The notes under the pieces are model-generated. The model made no database searches. It saw only the letters and a program-made list of their open reading frames with translations, and was not told the origin of the DNA. A program made the position numbers and the translations under genes. A stretch of DNA of 13,780 nucleotides. Source: DATARH01 sp035534535 (GTDB lineage Bacteria > Pseudomonadota > Alphaproteobacteria > ATCC43930 > CGMCC-115725). Below are positions 1 through 7,710 of the stretch, in pieces; the stretch's first letter is position 1; every line of letters starts with the position of its first letter. The stretch spans positions 1-13,780 of the forward strand of contig DATLRS010000199.1 in NCBI GenBank assembly GCA_035534535.1, in the 5' to 3' direction.

Positions 1-494
1 GTCTCGTTGGTCAGAAACGGAACATCGTCGAGGCCGGGGATCGGCGGCACGACCGGGCTCGATCCGGTGGCGATGACAAAGCGCCGCGGCCGGATGATGC
101 AGTCGCCGGCCCGAACCGTGCGCCGATCGAGAAAGCGCGCCTCGGCGGCGATGACGCGCACGCCGAGCCCCGCAAAGCGCTCCGCCGAATCGGTCGGGGC
201 GATCCGCTCGATGACCCGCGCGACGCTGTCGGCGACCGCCGCGAAGTCGATCTGCGGCGGCGGATAGACGATTCCGAGTTCGGCGCTGCGGCGCCAGGCG
301 CTCGCGAGCCGTGATGCCGCGAGCAGCGATTTCGACGGCACGCAGCCGTAATTGAGGCAATCGCCGCCCATCCGGCCGCGCTCGACGAGGACGACGCCGG
401 CGCCCATCTGCACGGCGCCCGCCGCGACCGCGAGCCCGCCCGAGCCGGCGCCGATGACGCAGAGATCGGGGGTGAGGGTTGTCGGTTCCGCCAC
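1..494 (-). CDS. FAD/NAD(P)-dependent disulfide oxidoreductase (dihydrolipoamide dehydrogenase / mercuric reductase-like), 3' part missing
   Basis: N-terminal ~164 residues of a class I pyridine nucleotide-disulfide oxidoreductase; the rest lies beyond the left edge. Seen: an FAD-binding dinucleotide fold (CVIGAGSGG at about residues 12-20), a glutamate ending the second strand (VLVERG), the redox-active disulfide motif GGDCLNYGCVPSK with two cysteines five apart, and a second conserved strand motif (FVIATGSSP, about 140-148). The family passes electrons between NAD(P)H, FAD and a disulfide substrate in the cytoplasm. Substrate specificity is set by C-terminal parts not present, so lipoamide dehydrogenase and MerA-like roles cannot be separated. 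There is no N-terminal heavy-metal domain. The chosen start is GTG at 494, because no ATG fits between the upstream stop and the FAD motif. It begins 11 bp after the acyltransferase stop, so translational coupling in one operon is likely. Confidence 0.88.
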   Translation of the reverse strand, partial: MAEPTTLTPDLCVIGAGSGGLAVAAGAVQMGAGVVLVERGRMGGDCLNYGCVPSKSLLAASRLASAWRRSAELGIVYPPPQIDFAAVADSVARVIERIAPTDSAERFAGLGVRVIAAEARFLDRRTVRAGDCIIRPRRFVIATGSSPVVPPIPGLDDVPFLTNE

Positions 495-505
495 GAAGCT
501 CGTTG

Positions 506-1669
506 CTATTCGTCCTCGGTGTGGCGGAACGGCGAGTATTCGGCCAGGTGCTCGATCTTCTGCTCGACCATCTCGCGTTCGCGGGCCAGGAAAGCGGCGA
601 CGGCGCGGCGAAAGTTCGGGTCGGGGATCCAATGCGCGCTGTAGGTCGGCACCGGCAGATAGCCGCGCTGCAATTTGTGCGGCCCCTGCGCCCCGGCCTC
701 GACGCGCTTCAGGCCGCGGGCGATGGCGAAATCGATCGCCTGGTAATAGCAGCATTCGAAATGCAGGAAGCGGTATTCGCGGTGCGCCCCCCAGTTGCGG
801 CCGTAAATCGTGTCGCGGCCCAGCAGGTTGAAGGCGCCGGCGATGTAGTCCTGGCCGCGCCGCGCCAGGAACAGCACGACCTTGTCCGGCATCCGCTCGC
901 CGATCATCGAGAAAAAGCGGCGCGTCAGATAGGCCGAGCCCCATTTGCGGTCGGTGGTACCGAGATAGAGGCGGTAGAACGCGTCCCAGGCCCGCTCGGT
1001 GAGATCCTTGCCGGTCAGCATCTCGATTTCGATGCCGCCGGCGAGCGCCTCGCGCCGCTCCTTTTTGACCGCCTTGCGTTTGCGCGAATTGAGCGCGGCG
1101 AGGTAGTCGTCGAAATCGCGGTAGCCGTCATTCGTCCAATGAAACTGCTGGCCGATCCGCGGCAGGAAGCCGGCCTCGCCGAACGCCTCGAATTCCTCGG
1201 CGTCGGGGAAGTTGACGTGCACCGAGGACAGGTTGCGCTCGCGCGCCAGCTCGACCATGCCGGCGATCAGGTGGCTTTTCGTGTCGCCCGGCGCATCGGC
1301 CGCGACGAGGAGGCGCGGCCCCGGCACCGGGGTGAACGGCACGGCGCACAGGAGCTTTGGATAATATCGCCCGCCTGAGCGCTCATAGGCGTCGGCCCAG
1401 CCCCAGTCGAACACGTATTCGCCGTAGGAATGGCCCTTGAGGTACATCGGCACGGCGCCGACCAGCCGTCCGTCGCGATCGGCGAACGAGAGATGCTGCG
1501 GCGCCCAGCCGGAGCGGGCGGTCGCCGAGCCGCTCTCTTCGAGCGCCTGCAGGAAGACGTGGCTGACCGTCGGGTTGCTGTCGCCGGCGCAGGCATCCCA
1601 GTCAGCCGGGGCGATCTCGCCGATCGCGCCGTGGACGCGCAGGGTGACGGTATCGGCCTTGCCCTTCAT
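506..1669 (-). CDS. GNAT-like / FemAB-like N-acyltransferase, COG3146 (PF04339) family
   Basis: 387-residue protein, about the usual length for COG3146 predicted N-acyltransferases. Recognisable family stretches are the N-terminal WDAC...NPTVSHVFLQALEESG, YGEYVFDWGWADAY, the basic run NSRKRKAVKKERREA near residues 190-205, and a C-terminal region with YGRNWG and FHFECCYYQAIDFAI, then GAQGPHKLQRGYLPV. The fold is related to GNAT and FemAB acyl/aminoacyl transferases; substrates are not established for this family, and the name 'peptidoglycan biosynthesis/recognition' is only historical. The reading frame stays open far upstream (to 2893), but that part is antisense to other genes. The ATG at 1669 begins the homologous sequence, has a GAGGGG Shine-Dalgarno-like site overlapping the RidA stop codon, and follows that stop by 8 bp. 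It is therefore probably co-translated with the RidA gene upstream and the flavoprotein downstream. No signal peptide or membrane segment is seen. Confidence 0.9.
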   Translation of the reverse strand: MKGKADTVTLRVHGAIGEIAPADWDACAGDSNPTVSHVFLQALEESGSATARSGWAPQHLSFADRDGRLVGAVPMYLKGHSYGEYVFDWGWADAYERSGGRYYPKLLCAVPFTPVPGPRLLVAADAPGDTKSHLIAGMVELARERNLSSVHVNFPDAEEFEAFGEAGFLPRIGQQFHWTNDGYRDFDDYLAALNSRKRKAVKKERREALAGGIEIEMLTGKDLTERAWDAFYRLYLGTTDRKWGSAYLTRRFFSMIGERMPDKVVLFLARRGQDYIAGAFNLLGRDTIYGRNWGAHREYRFLHFECCYYQAIDFAIARGLKRVEAGAQGPHKLQRGYLPVPTYSAHWIPDPNFRRAVAAFLAREREMVEQKIEHLAEYSPFRHTEDE

Positions 1670-1677
1670 GGCGCCCC

Positions 1678-2145
1678 TCAGCCGATCTCGAAGATGGCTT
1701 CGACCTCGACCGCGACGCCGCCGGGCAGGGCGTTCAGCCCGACCGCGGCGCGCGCGTGCCGGCCGCAATCGCCGAACAATTCGACCATCAGGTCGGAGGC
1801 GCCGTTGACGACTCGCGGCATGTCGGTGAAGTCCGGCGTGCAGTTGACGAAGCCGCGCAATTGCAGGCAGCGGCGCACGCGCTCGAGATCGCCGCCGCAG
1901 GCGACGCGCAGATGGGCCAGGATGTTGAGCGCGCAGAGCCGTGCCGCGGCGCTGCCTTCGGCGATTCCGATGCCGGCGCCGAGCTTGCCGAGGTAGCGCA
2001 GTTCGCCGTTCCACTGGCAGATCTGGCCGGAGATGAAGACGAGGTTGCCGGACGTCGCGAACGGCACGTAATTGGCCACCGGCGCGGCCGGAATCGGCAA
2101 CTCGATGCCGAGTTCCTTGAGCCGCGCCTCGATTCTCCCGCTCAT
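1678..2145 (-). CDS. RidA family protein (YjgF/YER057c/UK114), long-form branch
   Basis: 155-residue cytoplasmic protein. The RidA fold is shown by LVFISGQICQWNG (about 35-47), a central helix with ARLCALNILAHLR (about 68-80), the FVNCTPDFTDMPRVVNGASDLM block (split here as about 99-108 and 109-120), and the terminal VEVEAIFEI strand. RidA proteins hydrolyse reactive enamine/imine intermediates released by PLP enzymes such as threonine dehydratase. Arg132 in HARAAVGLNALP aligns with the arginine that RidA enzymes use for the substrate carboxylate, so catalysis is plausible. The N-terminal extension and length fit the ~150-residue branch rather than the ~128-residue archetype, and that branch is less well characterised. 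The ATG at 2145 has GGAGAG about 9 nt upstream. Longer in-frame starts up to 2391 run through a divergent intergenic region and are not credible. First gene of a three-gene minus-strand run. Confidence 0.9.
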   Translation of the reverse strand: MSGRIEARLKELGIELPIPAAPVANYVPFATSGNLVFISGQICQWNGELRYLGKLGAGIGIAEGSAAARLCALNILAHLRVACGGDLERVRRCLQLRGFVNCTPDFTDMPRVVNGASDLMVELFGDCGRHARAAVGLNALPGGVAVEVEAIFEIG

Positions 2146-2278
2146 CTGCTGTCTCTCCGTCACTCGACCGCGCGAGAGTGCGTCCTCGCCGCGCTCCCCG
2201 CAATGACAATCCTCGACAATCCTGCCGCCCGCCGCCATGCCGCGAAACCGCCGCATTCGCTGCGTAGCACCGCAACCC

Positions 2279-2896
2279 ATGCGCAAGCTTTGCTCTATTC
2301 TCCTGTGCCTGTTGCTCGCGCCGGGAATGGCGGCGGCCGGGACCCTGAGCGATGCCCGGATCGGCTTCCGCGCCGACCGCACCCTCGTCATCGACGGCCA
2401 CAGCTACAGTGGCAAGATCTGGACCATGCCGGGCGAGGAGCGTCATGAGCAGACGATCCAGGCCTTCCGGCCGGTGTTTCTGCTGCGCGCCGACAGCCCG
2501 CTCGGCGAGGTTGTGCTGCCGCAACTCAAGACCGTCGTCGAATTCGTCATGCCGCCGGCATTGCGGCTGCTCGGCAGTCCTAAGCTCAAGAAGCATTTGG
2601 TCGGCCACGACATCGTCAACGGCATCGCGACAACCAAGTACGCGATCGACGAAACCGTGCCGGAGGGGCACGCGACCGGCACTTTGTGGCTCAGCCGCGA
2701 CGACATCCCGATGCGGCTGATCGGCACCTTTACCGGACGCCGGGGCCATGTCGCGACAGTGCGCTGGGAGCTGAGCCATGTGCGGATCGGGCCGCAACCG
2801 GCGGCGCTGTTCCGGGTGCCGGCCGGATATTCGCACCTGCCGGCGGAGGCGATCGCCCCGCTGCTCGGCCTCAAGCTCAAATCGGCGGCGCATTAG
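2279..2896 (+). CDS. secreted/periplasmic protein of unknown function
   Basis: 205 residues from the ATG at 2279. This start gives a clean Sec signal peptide: MRK basic head, hydrophobic core LCSILLCLLLAPGM, and AAA|G as the likely cleavage after residue 20. The earlier in-frame ATG at 2237 would add 14 residues, several of them basic, before the signal and is less likely. The mature part is rich in beta-strand-like stretches (FRADRTLVIDGHSYSGKIWTM, in two pieces; YAIDETVPEGHATGTLWLSRDDIPMRLIG, likewise) and ends in FRVPAGYSHLP. The pattern of a reporter-like 'LW.S.DDIPMR' strand followed by 'F.VPAGY' resembles periplasmic proteins with a LolA-like half-barrel (DUF4412-type). This is a fold-level impression from memory, not a demonstrated match. 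It is divergent from the RidA gene and 88 bp upstream of the dienelactone hydrolase on the same strand. Confidence 0.75.
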   Translation: MRKLCSILLCLLLAPGMAAAGTLSDARIGFRADRTLVIDGHSYSGKIWTMPGEERHEQTIQAFRPVFLLRADSPLGEVVLPQLKTVVEFVMPPALRLLGSPKLKKHLVGHDIVNGIATTKYAIDETVPEGHATGTLWLSRDDIPMRLIGTFTGRRGHVATVRWELSHVRIGPQPAALFRVPAGYSHLPAEAIAPLLGLKLKSAAH

Positions 2897-2984
2897 GCCC
2901 GGCCGATCGGCAGCGGCAGGCTATCGCCCCGGCGGAGCGCGCCCGCTATGATCGCCCTCCCCAACCGAGCCAAGGAGGAGCCCC

Positions 2985-3758
2985 ATGGCAAACGTACCCG
3001 GTCTCGTCGCCGATCCCGGCCGCATCAAGGGCGGCGTCGTCCATGTGCCGAGCGGCGATACGCGCATCCCGGCCTACCTCGCGCAGCCCAACCAGCCCGG
3101 CAGCTATCCTGGCATCGTGGTGATCCATGAAGCGTTCGGCCTCGCCGACCACATCTGCGACATTGCCCGCCGCTTTGCCAATATCGGCTACAACGCGATC
3201 GCCCCGGATCTCTACTGGCGCGACGGCGCCCCCAAGGACCCGGGCGACATCAATACCGTGTTTCCGGTGATGTTCGGCCTCAAGGACAGCCAGGCGGTCG
3301 GCGATCTCGAAGCGGCGGCCTCCTATCTGCGCAATCTGCCCGGCGCCACCGCCAAAATCGGCGCTATCGGGTTCTGCTCGGGCGGCCGGCACACGCTGTT
3401 GTTCGCCTGCAGCAGCGGCAAGGTCGATGCCGCGGTCGATTGCTGGGGCGGCTTCATCCACCGCGCGACGCCGGATGCCGAAACCACGCCGGCGCGGCCG
3501 AAGCCGGTGCTCGACCTGGTGCCGCGGCTGCATTGCCCGCTGTTCGGCGTGTTCGGCGTGGAGGACCAGAACCCGGCAGTGGCGCTCGAGGCAGAACTGA
3601 AAAAGCGCGCCGCCGCCGCCGGCAAGGATGTCACGACCAAGATCTACCAGGGCGCCGGCCACGCCTTTCTCGCCGACTACCGGCCGAGCTATCGCGAAGG
3701 CCCGGCCCACGAACTATGGACCGACGCCACCGCGTTCTTTGCCAAGCACCTGAAATAG
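2985..3758 (+). CDS. dienelactone hydrolase family protein (carboxymethylenebutenolidase-like)
   Basis: 257-residue alpha/beta hydrolase. The catalytic set typical of dienelactone hydrolases is visible: nucleophile Cys131 in GFCSGG, Asp194 in GVEDQNP, His226 in GAGHAF, and Glu49 in IHEAFGL, which holds the cysteine in check before substrate binds. Archetypal enzymes hydrolyse dienelactone to maleylacetate in chlorocatechol breakdown, but most paralogues act on other esters or lactones, and no catechol or chlorocatechol pathway genes are nearby. The protein is cytoplasmic, with no signal peptide. The start at 2985 is firmly set by AAGGAGGAG a few bases upstream. The gene converges with the dioxygenase gene and ends directly at a long palindrome that may terminate both transcripts. 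Confidence 0.93.
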   Translation: MANVPGLVADPGRIKGGVVHVPSGDTRIPAYLAQPNQPGSYPGIVVIHEAFGLADHICDIARRFANIGYNAIAPDLYWRDGAPKDPGDINTVFPVMFGLKDSQAVGDLEAAASYLRNLPGATAKIGAIGFCSGGRHTLLFACSSGKVDAAVDCWGGFIHRATPDAETTPARPKPVLDLVPRLHCPLFGVFGVEDQNPAVALEAELKKRAAAAGKDVTTKIYQGAGHAFLADYRPSYREGPAHELWTDATAFFAKHLK

Positions 3759-3828
3759 GCCCCTCACCCTCCCGCTGCGCGGGTCCCTCCCTCTCCCCGC
3801 AAGCGGGGAGAGGGAGGGGGTGAGGGGC
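3759..3828. repeat. long palindrome between converging genes (dispersed repeat, possible bidirectional terminator)
   Basis: Two nested inverted repeats. The inner stem 3785-3800 with 3803-3818 is 16 bp and perfect around a central AA (in RNA, 15 bp closed by a CAAG loop). The outer arms 3759-3768 and 3819-3828 are a perfect 10-bp pair. The CCCTCACCCTCCC / CTCTCCCCGC wording matches a palindrome type scattered through many proteobacterial intergenic regions, recognised from memory. It abuts the stop codon of the dienelactone hydrolase and lies 6 bp from the stop of the opposing dioxygenase, so it fills the whole intergenic space. There is no T-tract, so any terminator action would rest on the hairpin alone. 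Confidence 0.85.
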
Positions 3829-3834
3829 GGGTAA

Positions 3835-4668
3835 TCACGCCCGATAAAACGGCCGGTCGCCCTTGATCGTGACGCGGTAGCCGTGGCGGCGCTGCGGGAA
3901 ATAGTCCCACATCGCGTGGTGCTGGACGCAGCGATTGTCCCAGAACGCCACCGAGCCCGGCTGCCAGCGGAAGCGGCAGTGGAATTCCGGCGTCTCGACG
4001 TGGCGATAGAGCATCTCCAACAGCGCGTCGCTTTCCAGCCGGTTCAGCCCCTCGATGCGGGTCGTGAAATTGCGGTTGACGAACAGCGCCTTCCTGCCGG
4101 TGACCGGGTGGGTGCGCACGATCGGGTGGGCGGCGCGCGGAAATTCCTTGCCCCGCGCATCCGTGTGGCCAAAGCGGCCGCGATAAACCGGCTCGCCATC
4201 ATGGATCGCGGTCAGCCCCTCGACGAGATGGCGGATCGGCGCCGACAGCTTGTCATAGGCGGCATACATGCTGGCAAACAGCGTGTCGCCGCCCTCGGGC
4301 GGGACCTCGGTCAGATAGAGGATGCTGCCCATTGGCGGCTCCGCGTCGCACGAGACGTCGGAATGCCATTCCTCGCCGGCGACGTGCTTTGAGGTCGCGT
4401 CGGCGTGGATCGTCAGGATTTCCGGGTGGCCGTCGGGCGCTTGCGTCGCGGACGGGTGGATATGCAACTCGCCGAACAGCTGGCCGAACGCCTTGTGCTG
4501 CGCATGGCTCAGATGCTGGTCGCGGAAGAAGACGACGAGGTTTTCCATCAGTGCGTCGTGCACCTCCTGGAACTGCTGGTTGCCGAGCGGACGCGACAGA
4601 TCCACCCCGGCGATCTCGGCGCCGATATGGGGCGTCAGCTTTTTGACATCGATCGTCTGATAAGGCAT
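3835..4668 (-). CDS. TauD/TfdA family Fe(II)/2-oxoglutarate-dependent dioxygenase
   Basis: 277 residues, normal for TauD (about 280). The iron triad is complete: His102 and Asp104 in EEWHSDVS, and His250 in WDNRCVQHHA. The 2-oxoglutarate-binding arginine is present as Arg265 (with Arg261) in DYFPQRRHGYR, and Thr129 in GGDTLFA matches the TauD threonine. Such enzymes couple decarboxylation of 2-oxoglutarate to hydroxylation of a sulfonate, aryloxyalkanoate or other carboxylate. The substrate cannot be read from the sequence, and no sulfonate transporter is next to it, so a taurine role is not supported. The ATG at 4668 (start MPYQTIDV) is chosen for the GGGGAGA site upstream; the alternative GTG at 4683 would put that site inside the gene. 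Transcribed divergently from the ThDP enzyme, with 109 bp between the two starts. Confidence 0.93.
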   Translation of the reverse strand: MPYQTIDVKKLTPHIGAEIAGVDLSRPLGNQQFQEVHDALMENLVVFFRDQHLSHAQHKAFGQLFGELHIHPSATQAPDGHPEILTIHADATSKHVAGEEWHSDVSCDAEPPMGSILYLTEVPPEGGDTLFASMYAAYDKLSAPIRHLVEGLTAIHDGEPVYRGRFGHTDARGKEFPRAAHPIVRTHPVTGRKALFVNRNFTTRIEGLNRLESDALLEMLYRHVETPEFHCRFRWQPGSVAFWDNRCVQHHAMWDYFPQRRHGYRVTIKGDRPFYRA

Positions 4669-4777
4669 CGGGCGTCTCCCCACTGCGAAGATTTGCGCAC
4701 GCTACCATAGCGGCGCGGCTGGGCTATTCTCGTTTGCGCGCGGCCGGTCTGCGCAGGTGATTTGGGAGAGCGAAGCG

Positions 4778-6499
4778 ATGGCGAAGCGGCAACTCAACGT
4801 CGACAGCGTCGCCGAGGCGTATCTGGCGCTCCTCGCCGAGCGCGGCATCGAATATCTGTTCGCCAATGCCGGCACCGATTTCGCGCCGATCGTCGAGGCC
4901 TATGCCAAGGCGGCGCATACCGGGCTGCCGGCGCCGAAGCCGCTCCTGGCGACGCACGAGAATTTGGCGCTGTCGATGGCGCACGGCTATGCCGCTTCCT
5001 CGGGCAAGGTGCCGGCGGTCATGGTGCATGTCAGCGTCGGCACCGCCAACGCCTTGTGCGGCGTCTTCAACGCGGCGCGCGCCAATGTGCCGATCCTCTT
5101 CACCGCCGGCCGTTCGCCCCTGACCGAGGCGGGACTTGCGGGCGCGCGCGACACCTACATCCACTGGGCGCAGGAGATGTTCGACCAGGCCGGCATGCTG
5201 CGCGAGATGGTCAAATGGGATTACGAGTTGCGCAACGGCGTGCAGCTCGAAACCGTGATCGACCGCGCCCTCTCGATCGCCACCAGCCCGCCCGCCGGGC
5301 CGGTCTATCTGTCGCTGCCGCGCGAAGTCCTGGCCGAGAGCATGCCCGGGTTTTCCTATGATTCGCCCTCACGCCACGTCGCCGCCTCGCCACCGGCGCC
5401 CGACGCAGCGGCGATCATGGCCGCGGCGCGCCTGCTGGCGAGCGCGCAGAACCCGCTGATCATCACCGCCGATGCCGGACGCGACCGCGCCGCGGTGCCG
5501 GCGCTCGCCCAATTCGCCGCGCAGTTCGCGATTCCGGTCATCGAGAACCGCCACCGCCACTTGAGCCTGCCGGCCGACCATCCCTGCCATCTCGGCTACA
5601 ATGTCGGGGCGCTGATCGGCGAAGCTGACGCGATCCTCGTCGTCGATTGCGACGTGCCGTGGACACCGAGCCGGCAGGCGCCGCCCACCGACTGCCCGGT
5701 CGTCCATATCGGGGTCGATCCGCTCTACAGCCGCTATCCGATCCGCGGCTTTGCCGCCGATGTCGCGATCACCGGCGCGGCACGGCTGGCCTTGCCGCTG
5801 CTCGGCGCGGCGATGGCGCCGCTCGCCTCGCCGCCGGCGATCGCGGCGCGCCGCCAGCGCATCGCCGCCCGCCGCGAGGCGATGCACGCCGGCTGGCGCA
5901 AACTGCGCGACGAGGTCAGGGAACTGCGGCCGATCCATCCGGTCTGGGTCAGCGCCTGCCTCGCCGCCGCACGCGATCCCGATTCCGCCATCGTCAACGA
6001 ATACACGCTGCTGCCCGAGCATTGCGCGTCGGTGCGGCCCGGCTCCTTTTTCGGGTCGAGCCCGGCGGCGGGGCTCGGCTGGGGCGCCGGCGCGGCATTG
6101 GGCGTCAAGCTCGCCGAACCCGAGCGCCAGGTCATCGCGGTGCTCGGCGACGGCTCGTATCTGTTTTCCAACCCGGTCGCGGTGCACCACGCGTCGAGCC
6201 TGCACCGGCTGCCGGTGCTGTTCGTCGTCGTCAACAATTCGATGTGGGGCGCGGTGCGCCGCGCCACCTTGGGCATGTACCCGCAGGGCGAGGCCGCGCG
6301 CAGCAACCGCCCGCCCTTTATCGACCTTGACGACCTCCCCGCCTTCGAACAGGTCTGCGCCGCCGCCGGCGGCTACGGCGAACGCGTCGAAGACCCGGCC
6401 GAATTGCCCAAGGCGCTCGAACGCGCGCTGCATGCCGTCAATGTCGAAAAGCGCCAGGCATTGCTCAACGTCATCTGCCAAGGCGGCGGCGGGGGGTGA
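4778..6499 (+). CDS. thiamine diphosphate-requiring enzyme, acetolactate synthase-like
   Basis: 573-residue three-domain ThDP enzyme of the acetohydroxyacid synthase / pyruvate oxidase / benzoylformate decarboxylase superfamily. The N-terminal pyrimidine-binding domain carries the activating glutamate Glu61 in ATHENLALSMAHGYA. A central domain follows, and the C-terminal pyrophosphate domain has the Mg-ThDP motif opening with GDGSYLF at 457 and closing with NN at 486-487. HWAQEMFDQAGMLREMVKWD fits proteins usually labelled 'acetolactate synthase catalytic subunit' or 'thiamine pyrophosphate-requiring protein'. No small regulatory subunit (IlvN) lies nearby, which argues against the main branched-chain amino-acid enzyme, and the acceptor/donor pair is unknown. 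The ATG at 4778 has GGGAGAG about 10 bp upstream; an in-frame GTG at 4757 is an alternative. Divergent from the TauD-like gene, so shared regulation is possible but unproven. Confidence 0.88.
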   Translation: MAKRQLNVDSVAEAYLALLAERGIEYLFANAGTDFAPIVEAYAKAAHTGLPAPKPLLATHENLALSMAHGYAASSGKVPAVMVHVSVGTANALCGVFNAARANVPILFTAGRSPLTEAGLAGARDTYIHWAQEMFDQAGMLREMVKWDYELRNGVQLETVIDRALSIATSPPAGPVYLSLPREVLAESMPGFSYDSPSRHVAASPPAPDAAAIMAAARLLASAQNPLIITADAGRDRAAVPALAQFAAQFAIPVIENRHRHLSLPADHPCHLGYNVGALIGEADAILVVDCDVPWTPSRQAPPTDCPVVHIGVDPLYSRYPIRGFAADVAITGAARLALPLLGAAMAPLASPPAIAARRQRIAARREAMHAGWRKLRDEVRELRPIHPVWVSACLAAARDPDSAIVNEYTLLPEHCASVRPGSFFGSSPAAGLGWGAGAALGVKLAEPERQVIAVLGDGSYLFSNPVAVHHASSLHRLPVLFVVVNNSMWGAVRRATLGMYPQGEAARSNRPPFIDLDDLPAFEQVCAAAGGYGERVEDPAELPKALERALHAVNVEKRQALLNVICQGGGGG

Positions 6500-6798
6500 T
6501 TGCTCGGCATCGAGCGCGCCACGGATTTCTTGGTTAAGCCGTACCTTGCACAAGATTTAGCCCGGCGTCCGAGGTCTGCCGGCCGCCTCGACTCTCACAT
6601 GCACCGGCATGGCCCGCGACCGCTGGCAAACCCGGCAGGATCCCCGTGTCAGATCTTCGACCGACCGCGTGCAGTGCGCTCAAGGACCGGATCGGGCGGC
6701 CGTTGCGCGGTCCTCGCCGCTCGCGTGTCGGCGACCGAAAGGCTTGTACAGGATGCAGTTCGGCGATAATCATGAAGCATGAAGGAGGCCGATTTACT
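6500..6798. other. gene-free interval before the SapC-family gene
   Basis: 299 bp with no convincing coding sequence. An open frame runs through it into the SapC gene from 6646, but its residues look like random GC-rich translation and have no ribosome site. I see no tRNA, riboswitch or clear terminator. The only candidate signal is a weak promoter-like pair near its right end. Confidence 0.6.
6744..6770 (+). promoter_or_regulatory. candidate sigma-70-type promoter for the SapC-family gene
   Basis: TTGTAC at 6744-6749 and GATAAT at 6765-6770. The -10 box matches five of six consensus bases, but the 15-bp spacer is shorter than ideal. It would start RNA near 6777, ahead of the AGGAGG at 6783-6788. 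Position and -10 quality support it; the spacing weakens it. Confidence 0.3.
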
Positions 6799-7608
6799 AT
6801 GCCTAAGCAACTATTGATTTATGAGACAGCCGTGCCGTTATCGGCGGCGCGGCACGGCGATTGCTCGGTGGAAGTCGGGGCAACCTATGATTTCAGCGGC
6901 GGCGTCAATTCGGTGCCGCTGATGGCAGTTGAGTTTCCCCATGCGGCCGGCGAATACGCGATTGTCTTTGCCGGTGACGACAGCCTGATCCCAGCCGTCA
7001 TCCTCGGCGTGCGGGGCGATGAAAACCTTTTCCTGTCGAAGGAAAAGACCTGGGAGGCCGAATACATCCCGGCATTTGTGCGCCGCTATCCCTTCGTGTT
7101 TTCGACCAGTCCCGACGGCAGGCAGCTGGTGCTGTGCATCGACGAGGCCTTTGCCGGGTTCAATCGCGACGGCCGCGGGCAACGCTTGTTTGCCGATGAC
7201 GGCAAGCCGAGCGAGTATGTCGACAACGTGATGAAGTTCCTGCAGGATTTTCAGGCGCAGTTTCGCCGCACGCAGGCGTTTTGTACGAAACTCCGCGAGC
7301 TCGACATCCTCGAACCGATGCAGGCGCAGGTGGCGCTGGCCTCCGGCGAGCGGCTGTCGCTGGGCGGCTTCATGGCGGTCAACCGCGCCAAGCTGAAGGC
7401 GCTGCCGGGCGACAAACTCGCCGAACTGGCGCAGAGCGACGAATTGGAGCTGCTTTATCTGCACCTGCAGTCGATGCGCAACTTCGCCCGCCTGAGAGAC
7501 CGCCTCACCGGCATCGAAGGCGGCAAGGCCGCCGCGGCGGCGGCGAGCGGCAACGGCGCGGCGCCTCCTGCCGGCAGCAATGGCAGCGGGCAAGCGGCCG
7601 CCGGGTGA
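6799..7608 (+). CDS. SapC family protein
   Basis: 269 residues. The SapC-family pattern (PF07277) is visible: EFPHAAGEYAIVFAG near residues 37-51, the core VRRYPFVFST (about 94-103), an LCIDE motif (about 113-117), YVDNVMKFLQDFQAQFRRT, then LGGFMAVNRAKLKALP and ELLYLHLQSMRNFARLRDRL at the end of the domain. Family function is poorly defined. The name comes from a surface-layer-associated protein of Campylobacter and should not be confused with the SapC peptide-transporter permease; no membrane segments are seen here. The last ~32 residues (about 238-269) are an Ala/Gly/Ser-rich low-complexity tail, probably disordered. The ATG at 6799 is set by AGGAGG at 6783-6788; ATG 6772 would place that site inside the gene. 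Downstream genes on the same strand are unrelated in function. Confidence 0.85.
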   Translation: MPKQLLIYETAVPLSAARHGDCSVEVGATYDFSGGVNSVPLMAVEFPHAAGEYAIVFAGDDSLIPAVILGVRGDENLFLSKEKTWEAEYIPAFVRRYPFVFSTSPDGRQLVLCIDEAFAGFNRDGRGQRLFADDGKPSEYVDNVMKFLQDFQAQFRRTQAFCTKLRELDILEPMQAQVALASGERLSLGGFMAVNRAKLKALPGDKLAELAQSDELELLYLHLQSMRNFARLRDRLTGIEGGKAAAAAASGNGAAPPAGSNGSGQAAAG

Positions 7609-7710
7609 ATGCTGCGGCGCCGGCGCCGATTGGCGCAGCGCCGCAATGCGGGCTTGTCGCCGCGCCGTTGAGCTGTCATCTGCTCGGCGAGCGCGGTGTG
7701 ACGGGACGAT

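Noticed and set aside
2146..2278. Possible dispersed repeat or promoter between the divergent RidA and secreted-protein genes
   Set aside because: There is a weak CACTC/GAGTG inverted pair and a GTCATTGCG-like string on the minus strand, but neither is long or clean enough to call.
1670..2893. Upstream part of a 795-residue open frame ending in the COG3146 acyltransferase
   Set aside because: The region is antisense to the secreted protein gene and out of frame with the RidA gene. Its residues are arginine-rich and have no family likeness, and the tight ATG at 1669 explains the real gene.
3835..4668. Assignment as taurine dioxygenase tauD itself
   Set aside because: Metal and 2-oxoglutarate ligands fit the whole TauD/TfdA family; there is no taurine transporter and no proof of substrate.
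5369..6553. 394-residue minus-strand open frame over the ThDP enzyme
   Set aside because: It is antisense to a gene with clear cofactor motifs; its composition is shadow-like.
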